Origin: Erodium maritimum
Taxonomy: Eukaryota; Streptophyta; Magnoliopsida; Geraniales; Geraniaceae
Length of the DNA stretch: 64,000 nucleotides
Direction: 5' to 3'
Assembly (NCBI GenBank): GCA_963921825.1
Contig: OY997591.1
Coordinates: 41,747,825-41,811,824 of the forward strand
Part shown: piece after piece, positions 11,837-23,160 of the stretch
Position numbering within the stretch: the stretch's first letter is position 1
Layout: every line of letters begins with the position of its first letter
Made by a program: the position numbers and the translations under genes
The notes under the pieces: model-generated
What the model saw: only the letters and a program-made list of their open reading frames with translations
What the model was told of the DNA's origin: nothing
Databases searched by the model: none

Positions 11837-14800
11837 TGTCACGCCCCAATTTCAGTAAACCGAACTCGGGACGCAAACGTTTTAAAAACATAAAAACACT
11901 TGAAACCTGTTTTCATTAAATCACTTTAAAATACCAGTTTAGTTCAACAAAATAATAATTACAACTTAAAACACGTCCCAACAAGTGGATAAAAACGAGG
12001 TACACGTCACTAGACTCAAAACACCCAGAAACCCGCTTCAAGCTCTTCAAGCTTCAGAAGCTCCCCTAGTCCAGCCTGCGAACGGTACCTGTAGGAAAAG
12101 CAGCTAGGGGTGAGCGTTCGCTCACCACCACGGATAACAGACTGACTACGGCATAATTAGCAGACAAAGCCGGTAACACCAAAAACAAAGTCAACATCGA
12201 GGAACACTGTCCCCAACCCAAGTACTCTGACTGAACAACACACCCACAGTTACCTTCCTTGACCAACTCAACACTTTGACACGTAAAGTAGACCCGACAC
12301 AACGATCACAACCTCTTCCAAGGACTCAAAAGAAATCTACGCAACACCAAACAAGATCACAAAGGATCGCACACCAAACAAGATCACAAAGGATCGCAAA
12401 CCAGCTGCCAAGACCGTTCACACCCTCCCGAGACTCTAACTCGGTCAGGCCAGCCCAAGAATGCTTGCAACTTACCGAGACTCTAACTCGTAAGCCAGCC
12501 AGAAAATGCTTGCAACTTACCGAGACTCTAACTCGTAAGCCAGCCAAAGAATGCTTGCAACTTACCGAGACTCTAACTCGTAAGCCAGCCAAAGTATGCT
12601 CACAAACCCAAACCACACACGCGCGGCCAGGACCCCATTATTGGCGGGCGGGCTCCCTACCCCGTCTGAACATGCAAACGCGTGTGCTCGTGGACCCCCG
12701 TTTCATGAAGCGGGCCCCCAACCTCAGGTAACCACAATCACAATCACAATCACAATCACAAGCAAGTTCAACAACCGGTAACAACACAGGTTCAACACTC
12801 ACAGGCACTCATGGACACCAAGACACCAACAGTAAAACTCGGACTCAACGGCCCCACAGGCACTCACGGCCTCCCAAGACACCAAACGTAAAGACACGGG
12901 TTTAACAACCCCACGGGCACTCATGGCCTCCCAAAACACCAAAGGTAAAGACACGGGTTCAACAACCCCATGGGCACTCATGGCCACCCAAAACACCAAA
13001 GGTAAAGACACGGGTTCAACGACCCCACGGGCACTCATGGCCACCCACAACACCAAAGGTAAAGACACGGGTTCAACGACCCCACGGGCACTCATGGCCA
13101 CCCAAAACTCAACGATGAAACACGCTCGCAACTTACCGAGACTCTAACCCGTAAGCCAGCTAAAACACCAAAGATAAAGACACGGGTTCAACAACCCCAC
13201 GGGCACTCATGGCCACCCAAAACTCAACAATAAAACACGCTCGCAACTTAACGAGACTCTAACTCGTAAGCCAGCTAAAACACCAACAGTAAAGTACGGG
13301 CTCTCATGGCCACCCAAACACGAATAATAACACGGGCTCTCATGGCCACCCAAGACTCAACAATAATAATACGGGCTCTCAAGGCCACTCAAAACTCGAT
13401 AATAATACACGGGCTCTCAAGGCCACCCAAGACACCAAAAGATCAATCAACCTCCGGCTTAACCAAAGCCTCCAACAGTCCTAATATCAACCGTTTCTCA
13501 ATCAACCTCCGGGCATGGTCATATGCCTCCAGTACTCCTAATATCGATAAGTTCACAAACAACCTCCGGGCATGGTCATATGCCTCTAGTAATTCTAATA
13601 ACGCTAAGTTCTCTGTTCCTACGACACTACTGAGTGTCACATGCTTTTCTCATATTCGCTACATTCCCGTATCATGCATTTCTAATATTCGATAAACCTA
13701 CTTAACCCACGACACCCCGGTGTCACATGCAATTCTACTGTTAACTTTCCCTAGTCAGGGCCGAGATCCGGCTACTTTTCCCTACCTCGTGCGTGTTCTC
13801 CCAAAAGCCAAACAACGAGCTCCGGTGATGATCTCAGTCACTCACCCAGCTTTCCCTTGCCTCGGTCCGTGGCACGATCTAAAAGAACACAAATTTAAGG
13901 CACTTAACAACTTGCAGGAATAAACTGAAAATCATTAAACTCGATGCCCAAACTTAACCCCGACAATGTCGATCACTCCCAAACTTCCCAATTACTCGAC
14001 ATTGTCGATAAAGGACCCGTAAAGGCCCGATTCGCCCGACATGGCGAATCTGCCTGGGTTTTGTAAATTGCCTTCCGGGGCTCCAAAAAGCCCCTGTTTT
14101 CGTTTCTACGGTCTTAGAATAGTTCAAGGAACCCAATGCACTTGACGGAATCGAATTCCGACTTCCGAATCAAATAATTAACGTTTAAAGTTTCTAAAAC
14201 CCGTTAATTACAACTTCTCCAATTTAATTCCAAATTTCGATTCGATTAAGGATAAATGGTCCGGGGAACGTTTTAAACCACCCGAACATTAAAACCCGAG
14301 CAACCGAGCACGTGGGCCCCACCCAACCTACTTGGCCGTGGGCCCTAGGCTCAAGGTGGGGCTCGGCCACCATGGTGGTGGCTGGTCCCAGCTCCGGCCA
14401 GCCACCCATGGCCGGCCGGCCACCACCCATGGTGGCCGGAGCTCCTCCCGAGCCTCCGGTCACCGGAAAACGTCATCTCTTCCCTCCAAACACCTCCAAA
14501 ACGTCTCCAACAATTACCCCAACATCAAAACCACCTTAAACTAATAGTTTCACCCAAACCCTAACATTTGAAAACTATCAAAACGACGATCGGTTAAGTG
14601 CTTACCCAAGAGGAGAACGAGGGGAACGAGATTGCTCCTTGCCTTGAGACGATCAAAAGGTTCGATAAACTCCAAACCCTAGCTTTCCCTCTCTTCTTAT
14701 TCTTCTCCTTCTCTCTCTAAACCCTCTCTTCCTTTCTAATTAAATCAACTAACTCATTTTCTATTTTTTTTTCTCCTTTAAACACATGTGGTCGGCCACC

Positions 14801-15275
14801 ATGGTGCACCACACTTTTCCCCCCCAAAACTAACACCACCACAATTAGGACAAGTGTCAAGGTGGGTCCCACACCTTTTGGAAAATATCTACTTCAATCA
14901 GATTCGCGAAAAACGGACGTTTCGGGCCCCGAACGGGTACTTTTCCCAAGAAATTACGAAACTTGACGGGCTACAAGGAAACGGCTCAACTAAGACCGCT
15001 GCGGCGACGGCTAAGCTTTTCGGATCCAAAACGGTCCTCGAATGGATCAAAACATCGCTCGGTTGACTTTTCCAGCGAAAAGTCAACATTTCCCAAATTG
15101 ATCAGAAAGTTGCCCTGAGTCCCCCGGAACTCACTTTGGTCAATAACGGGGTCAACTTAAGTCCGGTATGACACTCGGGGTCATTTTAGGTTCACTTAAC
15201 TGTCAGTCTTAAATTTTTTAAATTTTTCCTGTTTTTCGCAGGTTTGAGTGGCGTTGACCGGGAGTGGTTATTACA
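11837..15275 (-). repeat. 3' LTR of the gag-only element (3439 bp)
   Basis: Minus-strand borders are TGTAATAACCACTCCCGG and GGGGCGTGACA. The adjoining polypurine tract is seen on the plus strand as CTACCCCCTTAAAGG. Conserved inner blocks: a minisatellite of 45 bp units, then one of 57 bp units, hairpin-forming GACAC/GTGTC pairs near 13630 and 13720, and GACAATGTCGA with TCGACATTGTC near 13960-14010. Confidence 0.92.
12410..13420. repeat. Two minisatellites in the left LTR (45 bp and 57 bp units)
   Basis: Units of 45 bp (core CTTGCAACTTACCGAGACTC) fill about 12425-12605. Units of 57 bp (core GGGCACTCATGGCCACCCA) fill about 12800-13420, with looser copies at the end. Both lengths are multiples of three, so stop-free frames run through them on both strands. 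These frames are not genes. Confidence 0.85.
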
Positions 15276-15399
15276 ATCTACCCCCTTAAAGGAATTTCGT
15301 CCGTGAAATTTAGAATAACGCTCATAAAAGGTACAATAAACACGTACGCTGATAGGTCTCGCGGTAGGTAGGGGATCCTGGGGCCCGGGAATCGGTAAC

Positions 15400-16870
15400 C
15401 GCGTACATTCTCCCCGCTGGCGCCTACTGCCTCTGGCTCGGCGCACAAACCGCTGGATATCCATAGCTCCGCTGCTGTCTCGGAGCTGGCCCACTCGTCG
15501 ACGGCTGCGAAAACCTCGACCGTCGGCTCTGACGAGGGCGCGACTGCTGTGATTGTCGCACTGTCGTTGCCCCCAACGGCTCATAGCACTGGCCGATAGT
15601 GTGCCCAACGCGGCCACACCGGTGACACCTGGTCTCGTCGGCCCTCGGCCCCGTGTTCATCGGACACTCTCGCTGCATGTGGTCTGGCTGCCCGCAGCTA
15701 AAGCATCTCAACTGTCTCCTTGAAGCGACTGGCCCCACTGACGCCACCGACCCCTACTGTCTCGATCCATCCTGATGAGATCGGACACTCTCGCTGCATG
15801 TGGTCTGGCTGCCCGCAGCTAAAGCATCTCAACTGTCTCCTTGAAGCGACTGGCCCCACTGACGCCACCGACCCCTACTGTCTCGATCCATCCTGATGAG
15901 CCTGTGGTCGGAAGGATCCCGTGGTCCTCTGTCTCCGCGGTTCTCGTGACTCGGACGGCCCTGCAAAGTTGGTCGGCCGCGGTCGGACCTCACCGGTCCT
16001 GTCTGCATCCCGGATACCTTGCTCCACCGTCGCTGCGGTGTCCACAAGATCTGTATACTTCCGCAACCTCAAGGCGATAACCTGGTTCCGAATCACCGGC
16101 CTCAGTCCTCCCTGGAACCGCAGGCAACGGTTCTGCTCGGTCATCACCATCTCCGGCGCGAATCTGGTCAAGGCCGTGAATCTGGCCTCGTATTCTGCCA
16201 CCGTCATCCCCTCCTGCTCCAGGTCCAGAAACTGCCGATGTTGCTCCAACCGAGCCGACTCGGGAAAATACTGTTCCAGAAAAACTGTCTGGAAGACACT
16301 GTAGTCGTACCCGACCATGTCCTTCACCCGCCCCCACCAGTGGTAGGAGCTGCCCCTCAGTTGGTGAGCTGCGAAGGACAGTCTGCGGCGACCGTCTTCG
16401 ATACCTGATGTATCCAAGTCCCGCGTGACCTGCTCTATCCACCTCTTGGCCAGGTCGGGGTTCGCCCCCCCGACGAATGTAGGTATCCCTAGCTTCAGGA
16501 AGTCCAGTAGTGAACGGGCCGTATGGTCCTCTGCCTGAACGGATCTCACTGGGACCGCTGCCGCCTCCGGAGCTGGCGAAGCCGACTCTCGACTGGCGAT
16601 GATCGCCACTAAACTCTGGACTGTCCTGGTCAGCTCATCCAGGGCAGTCATAACGGGTGGGTCTGCGACCGGCGGGACGCTGGGCGTGCCCGTAGAAGGT
16701 CCCGCATCGCTCCTCCTGTCCTCACCAACAGGAGTACCCTGCGCCTAGGCGTACTCGGCGGGCTCAACGGTGGGCACCCGTCCTGGTGTCCTCACTGACC
16801 GCCCCCGCCTGCCTCGCGCGGGCGCTCGTTCCCGTGCCACTGTTGCTCTTCCTCGTCTTCCACGAGCCAT
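15400..16870 (-). pseudogene. Ty3 Gag region of the non-autonomous element
   Basis: The gag region starts at an ATG at 16868-16870 and runs leftward, opening with a basic, arginine-rich stretch. It then has the retrotransposon gag core (motifs LDFLKLGIPTFVG, YHWWGRVKDMVG, EQYFPESARLEQHRQFLDL, MTVAEYEARFTALTRFAPEM) and two CCHC zinc knuckles near the end (CFSCGQPDHMQREC, CHRCGRVGHTIGQC). This is the capsid and nucleocapsid protein of Ty3-type elements. It is broken in a few places. No pol follows: the LTR's polypurine tract comes within about 125 bases of the gag end. Confidence 0.85.
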
Positions 16871-18516
16871 CAGCAGGTATCCTCTGCACGGATACACGTA
16901 AACGTTCAGTTTGCGAACTCATACAAGACAACAAGCTCGAATACACTAACGTTCACACGGACTACGTCTACCCCAACGTACTCGTTACTAAGCGTCACAG
17001 CGTTCACGCTAATTATACTTTAATTATGACATCACGTAAGCGGAACCTCAAACTTAACCACACAAACGTACACCTCAAACTTTCCGCAACCAAACTAGTG
17101 TTCGCTACTCGTCCCTTGCGGGAAAAGTAGTAAAGGGGATGAGCGTTACGCTCACCTCCACGGACACCCGTTCGATTATGGCATACTAGTAACGCACCAA
17201 AGACTTACCGCTCTAGTCAGGGCAAACCACCACCTCAAGTACTCGCTCGAGTAAGATAAACCTCGACACGGGAAGCACGTCCTCAAACCAGTAAAACACT
17301 ACTGCTCATGCTATCAATGCCTTAATTTTAATAATACGTAAGCGTAAAACTAAACAACAGCCCAACCGTACACCAGGCCTACGGCCTCTACAACCCATAA
17401 CCGCGAACACAATCCCGTAAAACCAACGCTCAACCGCACGAACATGAACTGAGTCACACAACCACAAACCTAAACGCACAACGAAACAAACCCTTTTTCT
17501 TCCCTTTTTTTATTTTTGATAACCGACTAGACCGGTCCGGTAGGTGGGCCGGACCATATGGGCACCGGGCCGGCACGTCAACCGTGACGGGCTGGCTGCC
17601 GGGCCGGCATGCCATCCGTGCAGTACTGGCTGCCGGGCCGGCACGCCAGCCGGTCCGTGCTGGCTGCCGGATCGGACCAGCGAGCCCGTCCTGGTCTCGT
17701 ACCAGGTCGGCCCGTGGTCCGTCCCGTAACTGCGACAGCTTCGCCCCTATCACCCCGTCACGTCGATCCTAGGACACTCGGATCCTACACTTCTCCTAGC
17801 GACCCACACGCTTGTGCGTCGCAGACACTCGACCACTAATCAATAAAACCCAAGTACCAAAACAACGACCAAAACACGAGTCACTCAACCTCAACCACAA
17901 GCCAACCCGGCCAAACAGTCATAACTACAACAACAAGGACAACGACACCCGCCCACCGGGCCAACAACCAAAGTCGAACCCTGCCCACCGGGCCAACCAA
18001 CAACAATCACAATACGCCCACAGGCCAATCGAAGTCAAACATAAACGCCCACGGCGTCAAACAAAATCAAGACATGCCCACCGGGCCTACCAACACTGAA
18101 CCACGCCCACCGGGCCAATCAAAGTCAAACACAAACGCCCACGGCGTCAAACAACGTCAAAACAATCAAATTTTAAAGTTTTCTCCACTTCATTAAAACC
18201 TCATTTCTTGACATCAGGTGGTTACAACCCGGTCCAGGCGTCCCCGAACTACGTTGTACCGACTTGATGTCAGCACCGTCACGTTCGACTATAGGAGCGC
18301 TTCTGAGTCGACCCGCGACAGCTTAAAAGCGTTTCAAGCAGTAACAACAATCAGCAAGCCAGCAATAAAACGCGGCACATACACACAAACACAAGCAGGA
18401 CTCACAACACCACGGGTCTACACACGGTTCCCGACCTGCGTACCCAACGTACGACGGGACTCTACCGACTCGACTCTCCCCACCTAATTGACGTACAGTC
18501 CGAGGTGTGAAACCTC
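16871..18516 (-). other. Long untranslated leader with short repeats
   Basis: About 1.65 kb lie between the primer-binding site and the gag start. It holds a GC-rich block of near-tandem units with CTGGCTGCCGGGCCGGCA (17540-17720) and a run of units with CCCACCGGGCCAA alternating with CGCCCACGGCGTCAAAC (17940-18160). No open frame of note is present. Such a leader may carry packaging or dimerisation signals of the family; that is inference. Confidence 0.6.
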
Positions 18517-18530
18517 GAGCTCTGATACCA
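18517..18530 (-). other. Primer-binding site (initiator tRNA-Met)
   Basis: On the minus strand TGGTATCAGAGCTC lies three bases inside the 5' LTR. Its first 12 bases match the complement of the 3' end of plant initiator tRNA-Met, the usual primer of Tekay/Del elements. Confidence 0.9.
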
Positions 18531-18533
18531 ATC

Positions 18534-21500
18534 TGTCACGCCCCAATTTCAGTAAACCGAACTCGGGACGCGAACGTTTTAAAAACATAAAAACACTTGA
18601 AACCTGTTTTCATTAAATCACTTTAAAACACCAGTTTAGTTCAACAAAATAATATTTACAACTTAAAACACGTCCCAACAAGTGGACAAAACGAGGTACA
18701 CGTCACTAGACTCAAAACACCCAGAAACCCGCTTCAAGCTCTTCAAGCTTCAGAAGCTCCCCTAGTCCAACCTGCGAACGGTACCTGTAGGAAAAGCAGC
18801 TAGGGGTGAGCGTTCGCTCACCACCACGGATAACAGACTGACTACGGCATAATTAGTAGACAAAGCCGGTAACACCAAAAACAAAGTCAACACCGGGGAA
18901 CACTGTCCCCAACCCAAGTACTCTGACTGAACAACACACCCACAGTTACCTTCCTTGACCAACTCAACACTTTGACACGTAAAGTAGACCCGACACAGCG
19001 ATCAAAACCTCTTCCAAGGACTCAAAAGAAAGCTACGCAACACCAAACAAGATCACAAAGGATCGCACACCAAACAAGATCACAAAGGATCGCAAACCAG
19101 CTGCCAAGACTGTTCACACCCTCCCGAGACTCTAACTCGGTCAGGCCAGCCCAAGAATGCTTGCAACTTACCGAGACTCTAACTCGTAAGCCAGCCGGAA
19201 AATGCTTGCAACTTACCGAGACTCTAACTCGTAAGCCAGCCAAAGAATGCTTGCAACTTACCGAGACTCTAACTCGTAAGCCAGCCAAAGTATGCTCACA
19301 AACCCAAACCACACACGCGCGGCCAGGACCCCATTATTGGCGGGCGGGCCCCCTACCCCGTCTGAACATGCAAACGCGTGTGCTCGTGGACCCCCGTTTC
19401 ATGAAGCGGGCCCCCAACCTCAGGTAACCACAATCACAATCACAATCACAATCACAAGCAAGTTCAACAACCGGTAACAACACAGGTTCAACACTCACAG
19501 GCACTCATGGACACCAAGACACCAACAGTAAAACTCGGACTCAACGGCCCCACAGGCACTCACGGCCTCCCAAGACACCAAACGTAAAGACACGGGTTTA
19601 ACAACCCCACGGGCACTCATGGCCTCCCAAAACACCAAAGGTAAAGACACGGGTTCAACAACCCCATGGGCACTCATGGCCACCCAAAACACCAAAGGTA
19701 AAGACACGGGTTCAACGACCCCACGGGCACTCATGGCCACCCACAACACCAAAGGTAAAGACACGGGTTCAACGACCCCACGGGCACTCATGGCCACCCA
19801 AAACTCAACGATGAAACACGCTCGCAACTTACCGAGACTCTAACCCGTAAGCCAGCTAAAACACCAAAGATAAAGACACGGGTTCAACAACCCCACGGGC
19901 ACTCATGGCCACCCAAAACTCAACAATAAAACACGCTCGCAACTTAACGAGACTCTAACTCGTAAGCCAGCTAAAACACCAACAGTAAAGTACGGGCTCT
20001 CATGGCCACCCAAACACGAATAATAACACGGGCTCTCATGGCCACCCAAGACTCAACAATAATAATACGGGCTCTCAAGGCCACTCAAAACTCGATAATA
20101 ATACACGGGCTCTCAAGGCCACCCAAGACACCAAAAGATCAATCAACCTCCGGCTTAACCAAAGCCTCCAACAGTCCTAATATCAACCGTTTCTCAATCA
20201 ACCTCCGGGCATGGTCATATGCCTCCAGTACTCCTAATATCGATAAGTTCACAAACAACCTCCGGGCATGGTCATATGCCTCCAGTAATTCTAATAACGC
20301 TAAGTTCTCTGTTCCTACGACACTACTGAGTGTCACATGCTTTTCTCATATTCGCTACATTCCCGTATCATGCATTTCTAATATTCGATAAACCTACTTA
20401 ACCCACGACACCCCGGTGTCACATGCAATTCTACTGTTAACTTTCCCTAGTCAGGGCCGAGATCCGGCTACTTTTCCCTACCTCGTGCGTGTTCTCCCAA
20501 AAGCCAAACAACGAGCTCCGGTGATGATCTCAGTCACTCACCCAGCTTTCCCTTGCCTCGGTCCGTGGCACGATCTAAAAGAACACAAATTTAAGGCACT
20601 TAACAACTTGCAGGAATAAACTGAAAATCATTAAACTCGATGCCCAAACTTAACCCCGACAATGTCGATCACTCCCAAACTTCCCAATTACTCGACATTT
20701 TCGATAATGGACCCGTAAAGGCCCGATTCGCCCGACATGGCGAATCTGCCTGGGTTTTGTAAATTGCCTTCCGGGGCTCCAAAAAGCCCCTGTTTTCGTT
20801 TCTACGGTCTTAGAATAGTTCAAGGAACCCAATGCGCTTGACGGAATCGAATTCCGACTTCCGAATCAAATAATTAACGTTTAAAGTTTCTAAAACCCGT
20901 TAATTACAACTTCTCCAATTTAATTCCAAATTTCGATTCGATTAAGGATAAATGGTCCGGGGAACATTTTAAACCACCCGAACATTAAAACCCGAGCAAC
21001 CGAGCACGTGGGCCCCACCCAACCTACTTGGCCGTGGGCCCTAGGCTCAAGGTGGGGCTCGGCCACCATGGTGGTGGCTGGTCCCAGCTCCGGCCAGCCA
21101 CCCATGGCCGGAGCTCCTCCCGAGCCTCCGGTCACCGGAAAACGTCATCTCTTCCCTCCAAACACCTCCAAAACGTCTCCAACAATTACCCCAACATCAA
21201 AACCACCTTAAACTAATAGTTTCACCCAAACCCTAACATTTGAAAACTATCAAAACGACGATCGGTTAAGTGCTTACCCAAGAGGAGAACGAGGGGAACG
21301 AGATTGCTCCTTGCCTTGAGACGATCAAAAGGTTCGATAAACTCCAAACCCTAGCTTTCCCTCTCTTCTTATTCTTCTCCTTCTCTCTCTAAACCCTCTC
21401 TTCCTTTCTAATTAAATCAACTAACTCATTTTCTATTTTTTTTTCTCCTTTAAACACATGTGGTCGGCCACCATGGTGCACCACACTTTCCACCCCCCCC

Positions 21501-21950
21501 AAAACTAACACCACCACAATTAGGACAAGTGTCAAGGTGGGTCCCACACCTTTTGGAAAATATCTACTTCAATCAGATTCGCGAAAAACGGACGTTTCGG
21601 GCCCCGAACGGGTACTTTTCCCAAGAAATTACGAAACTTGACGGGCTACAAGGAAACGGCTCAACTAAGACCGCTGCGGCGACGGCTAAGCTTTTCGGAT
21701 CCAAAACGGTCCTCGAATGGATCAAAACGTCGCTCGGTTGACTTTTCCAGCGAAAAGTCAACATTTCCCAAATTGATCAGAAAGTTGCCATGAGTCCCCC
21801 GGAACTCACTTTGGTCAATAACGGGGTCAACTTAAGTCCGGTATGACACTCGGGGTCATTTTAGGTTCACTTAACTATCAGTCTTAAAATTTTTAAATTT
21901 TTCCTGTTTTTCGCAGGTTTGACTAGCGTTGAACGGGAGTGGTTATTACA
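18534..21950 (-). repeat. 5' LTR of the gag-only element (3417 bp)
   Basis: Near-identical partner of 11837-15275 with the same borders. The 45 bp and 57 bp minisatellites recur at about 19120-19300 and 19495-20115. The main visible difference is a 24 bp stretch of purine/pyrimidine repeat present only in the other LTR. Confidence 0.92.
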
Positions 21951-22229
21951 TAGTTAGCAGACAATGCCGGTAACACCAACACAAACTCAACACCGGGGAA
22001 CACCATCCCCAACCCAAGTACTCCGACTGAACACACACCCACTGTTACCTTCCTTGACCAACTCAACACCCTGACACGTAAAATAGACCCGACACAATGA
22101 TCACGACCTCTTCCAAGGCCTCAAGGACCACCACGCAAAACCCAAGATCACAAAGGATCGCACACCAAACAAGATCACAAAGGATCGCATACCAAACAAG
22201 ATCACAAAGGATCGCATACCAGCTGCCAA

Positions 22230-23160
22230 CTGCTCAGTGCCAAGAACGCTCGCAACCTCCCGAGACTCTAACTCGGTCAGGCCAGCCAAAGAACGCTCAC
22301 AACCTCCCGAGACTCTAACTCGGTCAGGCCAGCCGGAGAATGCTCGCAACTTACCGAGACTGTAACTCGTAAGCCAGCCAAAGAATGCTCGCAACTTACC
22401 GAGACTCTAACTCGTAAGCCAGCCAAAGAATGCTCACAAACCCAAACCACACACGCGCGGCCAGGACCCCTTTATTGACGGGCAGGCCCCCTACCCCGTC
22501 TGAACATGCAGACGCGTGTGCTCGTGGACCCCCGTTTCATGAAGCGGGCCCCCAACCTTAGGTAACCACAATCACAAGCAAGTTCAATAACCAGTAACAA
22601 CACAGGTTCAACACTCACAGGCACTCATGGCCACCAACACACCAACAATAAAACTCGGACTCAACAGCCCCACAGGCACTCACGGCCTCCCAAGATACAC
22701 CAACAGTAACTCACGGGCTAAACAACCCCACGGGCACTCACGGCCACTCAAACCACCAACAGTAACTCACGGGCTCAACAACCCCACAGGCACTCACGGC
22801 CTCTCAAAACTACCAACAGTCACTCACGGGCTCAACAACCCCACAGGCACTCATGGCCCCCAAGACACACAAAAAGTAACTCACGGGCTTAACAACCCTA
22901 CATGCACTCACGGCCTCCCAAGACACACCGCCAATCAGGACACGGGTTCAACAACCCCACGGGCACTCATGGCCACCCAAAGCACCAAAGGTAAAGACAC
23001 GAGTTCAACAACCCCACGGGCACTCATGGCCACCCAAAACACCAAAGGTAAAGACATGGGTTCAAAAACCCCACGGGCACTCATGGCCTCCCAAAACACC
23101 AAAGGTAAAGACACGGGTTCAACAACCCCACGGGCACTCATGGCCACCAAAACTCAACAA
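22230..23160. repeat. Minisatellites of the interrupted solo LTR
   Basis: About four units of the 45 bp type (22240-22435, two variants: CAACCTCCCGAGACTC and CAACTTACCGAGACTG) are followed by about ten units of the 57 bp type (22620-23160). The ordered units make a 178-codon frame that is not a gene. Confidence 0.8.

Larger units (their letters stand above)
11837..21950 (-). mobile_element. Gag-only (non-autonomous) Tekay-like LTR retrotransposon, nested
   Basis: A 10.1 kb element with both LTRs (11837-15275 and 18534-21950) and a 3.26 kb internal region. The internal region carries a primer-binding site, a long leader, a gag region and a polypurine tract, with no recognisable protease, RT, RNase H or integrase. 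The target duplication is TAATT/TAGTT (one difference). The two LTRs are almost identical by eye apart from a small indel, so insertion was recent relative to everything else here. Gag itself has a few breaks. It would depend on a pol-bearing relative such as the element at 25909 for mobilisation. Confidence 0.88.

Noticed and set aside
12276-12731. Open frames of 60-178 codons in LTR minisatellites (also at 18972, 22627, 26590, 27116, 32610 and others)
   Set aside because: They are repeats with unit length divisible by three, occur in homologous LTRs on both strands, and show no protein motif.
18517-18530. tRNA-Met-like sequence taken as a tRNA gene
   Set aside because: Only the 3' end complement is present, next to an LTR; it is the primer-binding site.
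22620-23160. Regular repeats resembling a CRISPR array
   Set aside because: The units are adjacent tandem copies without unique spacers, in LTRs of a plant genome; these are minisatellites.
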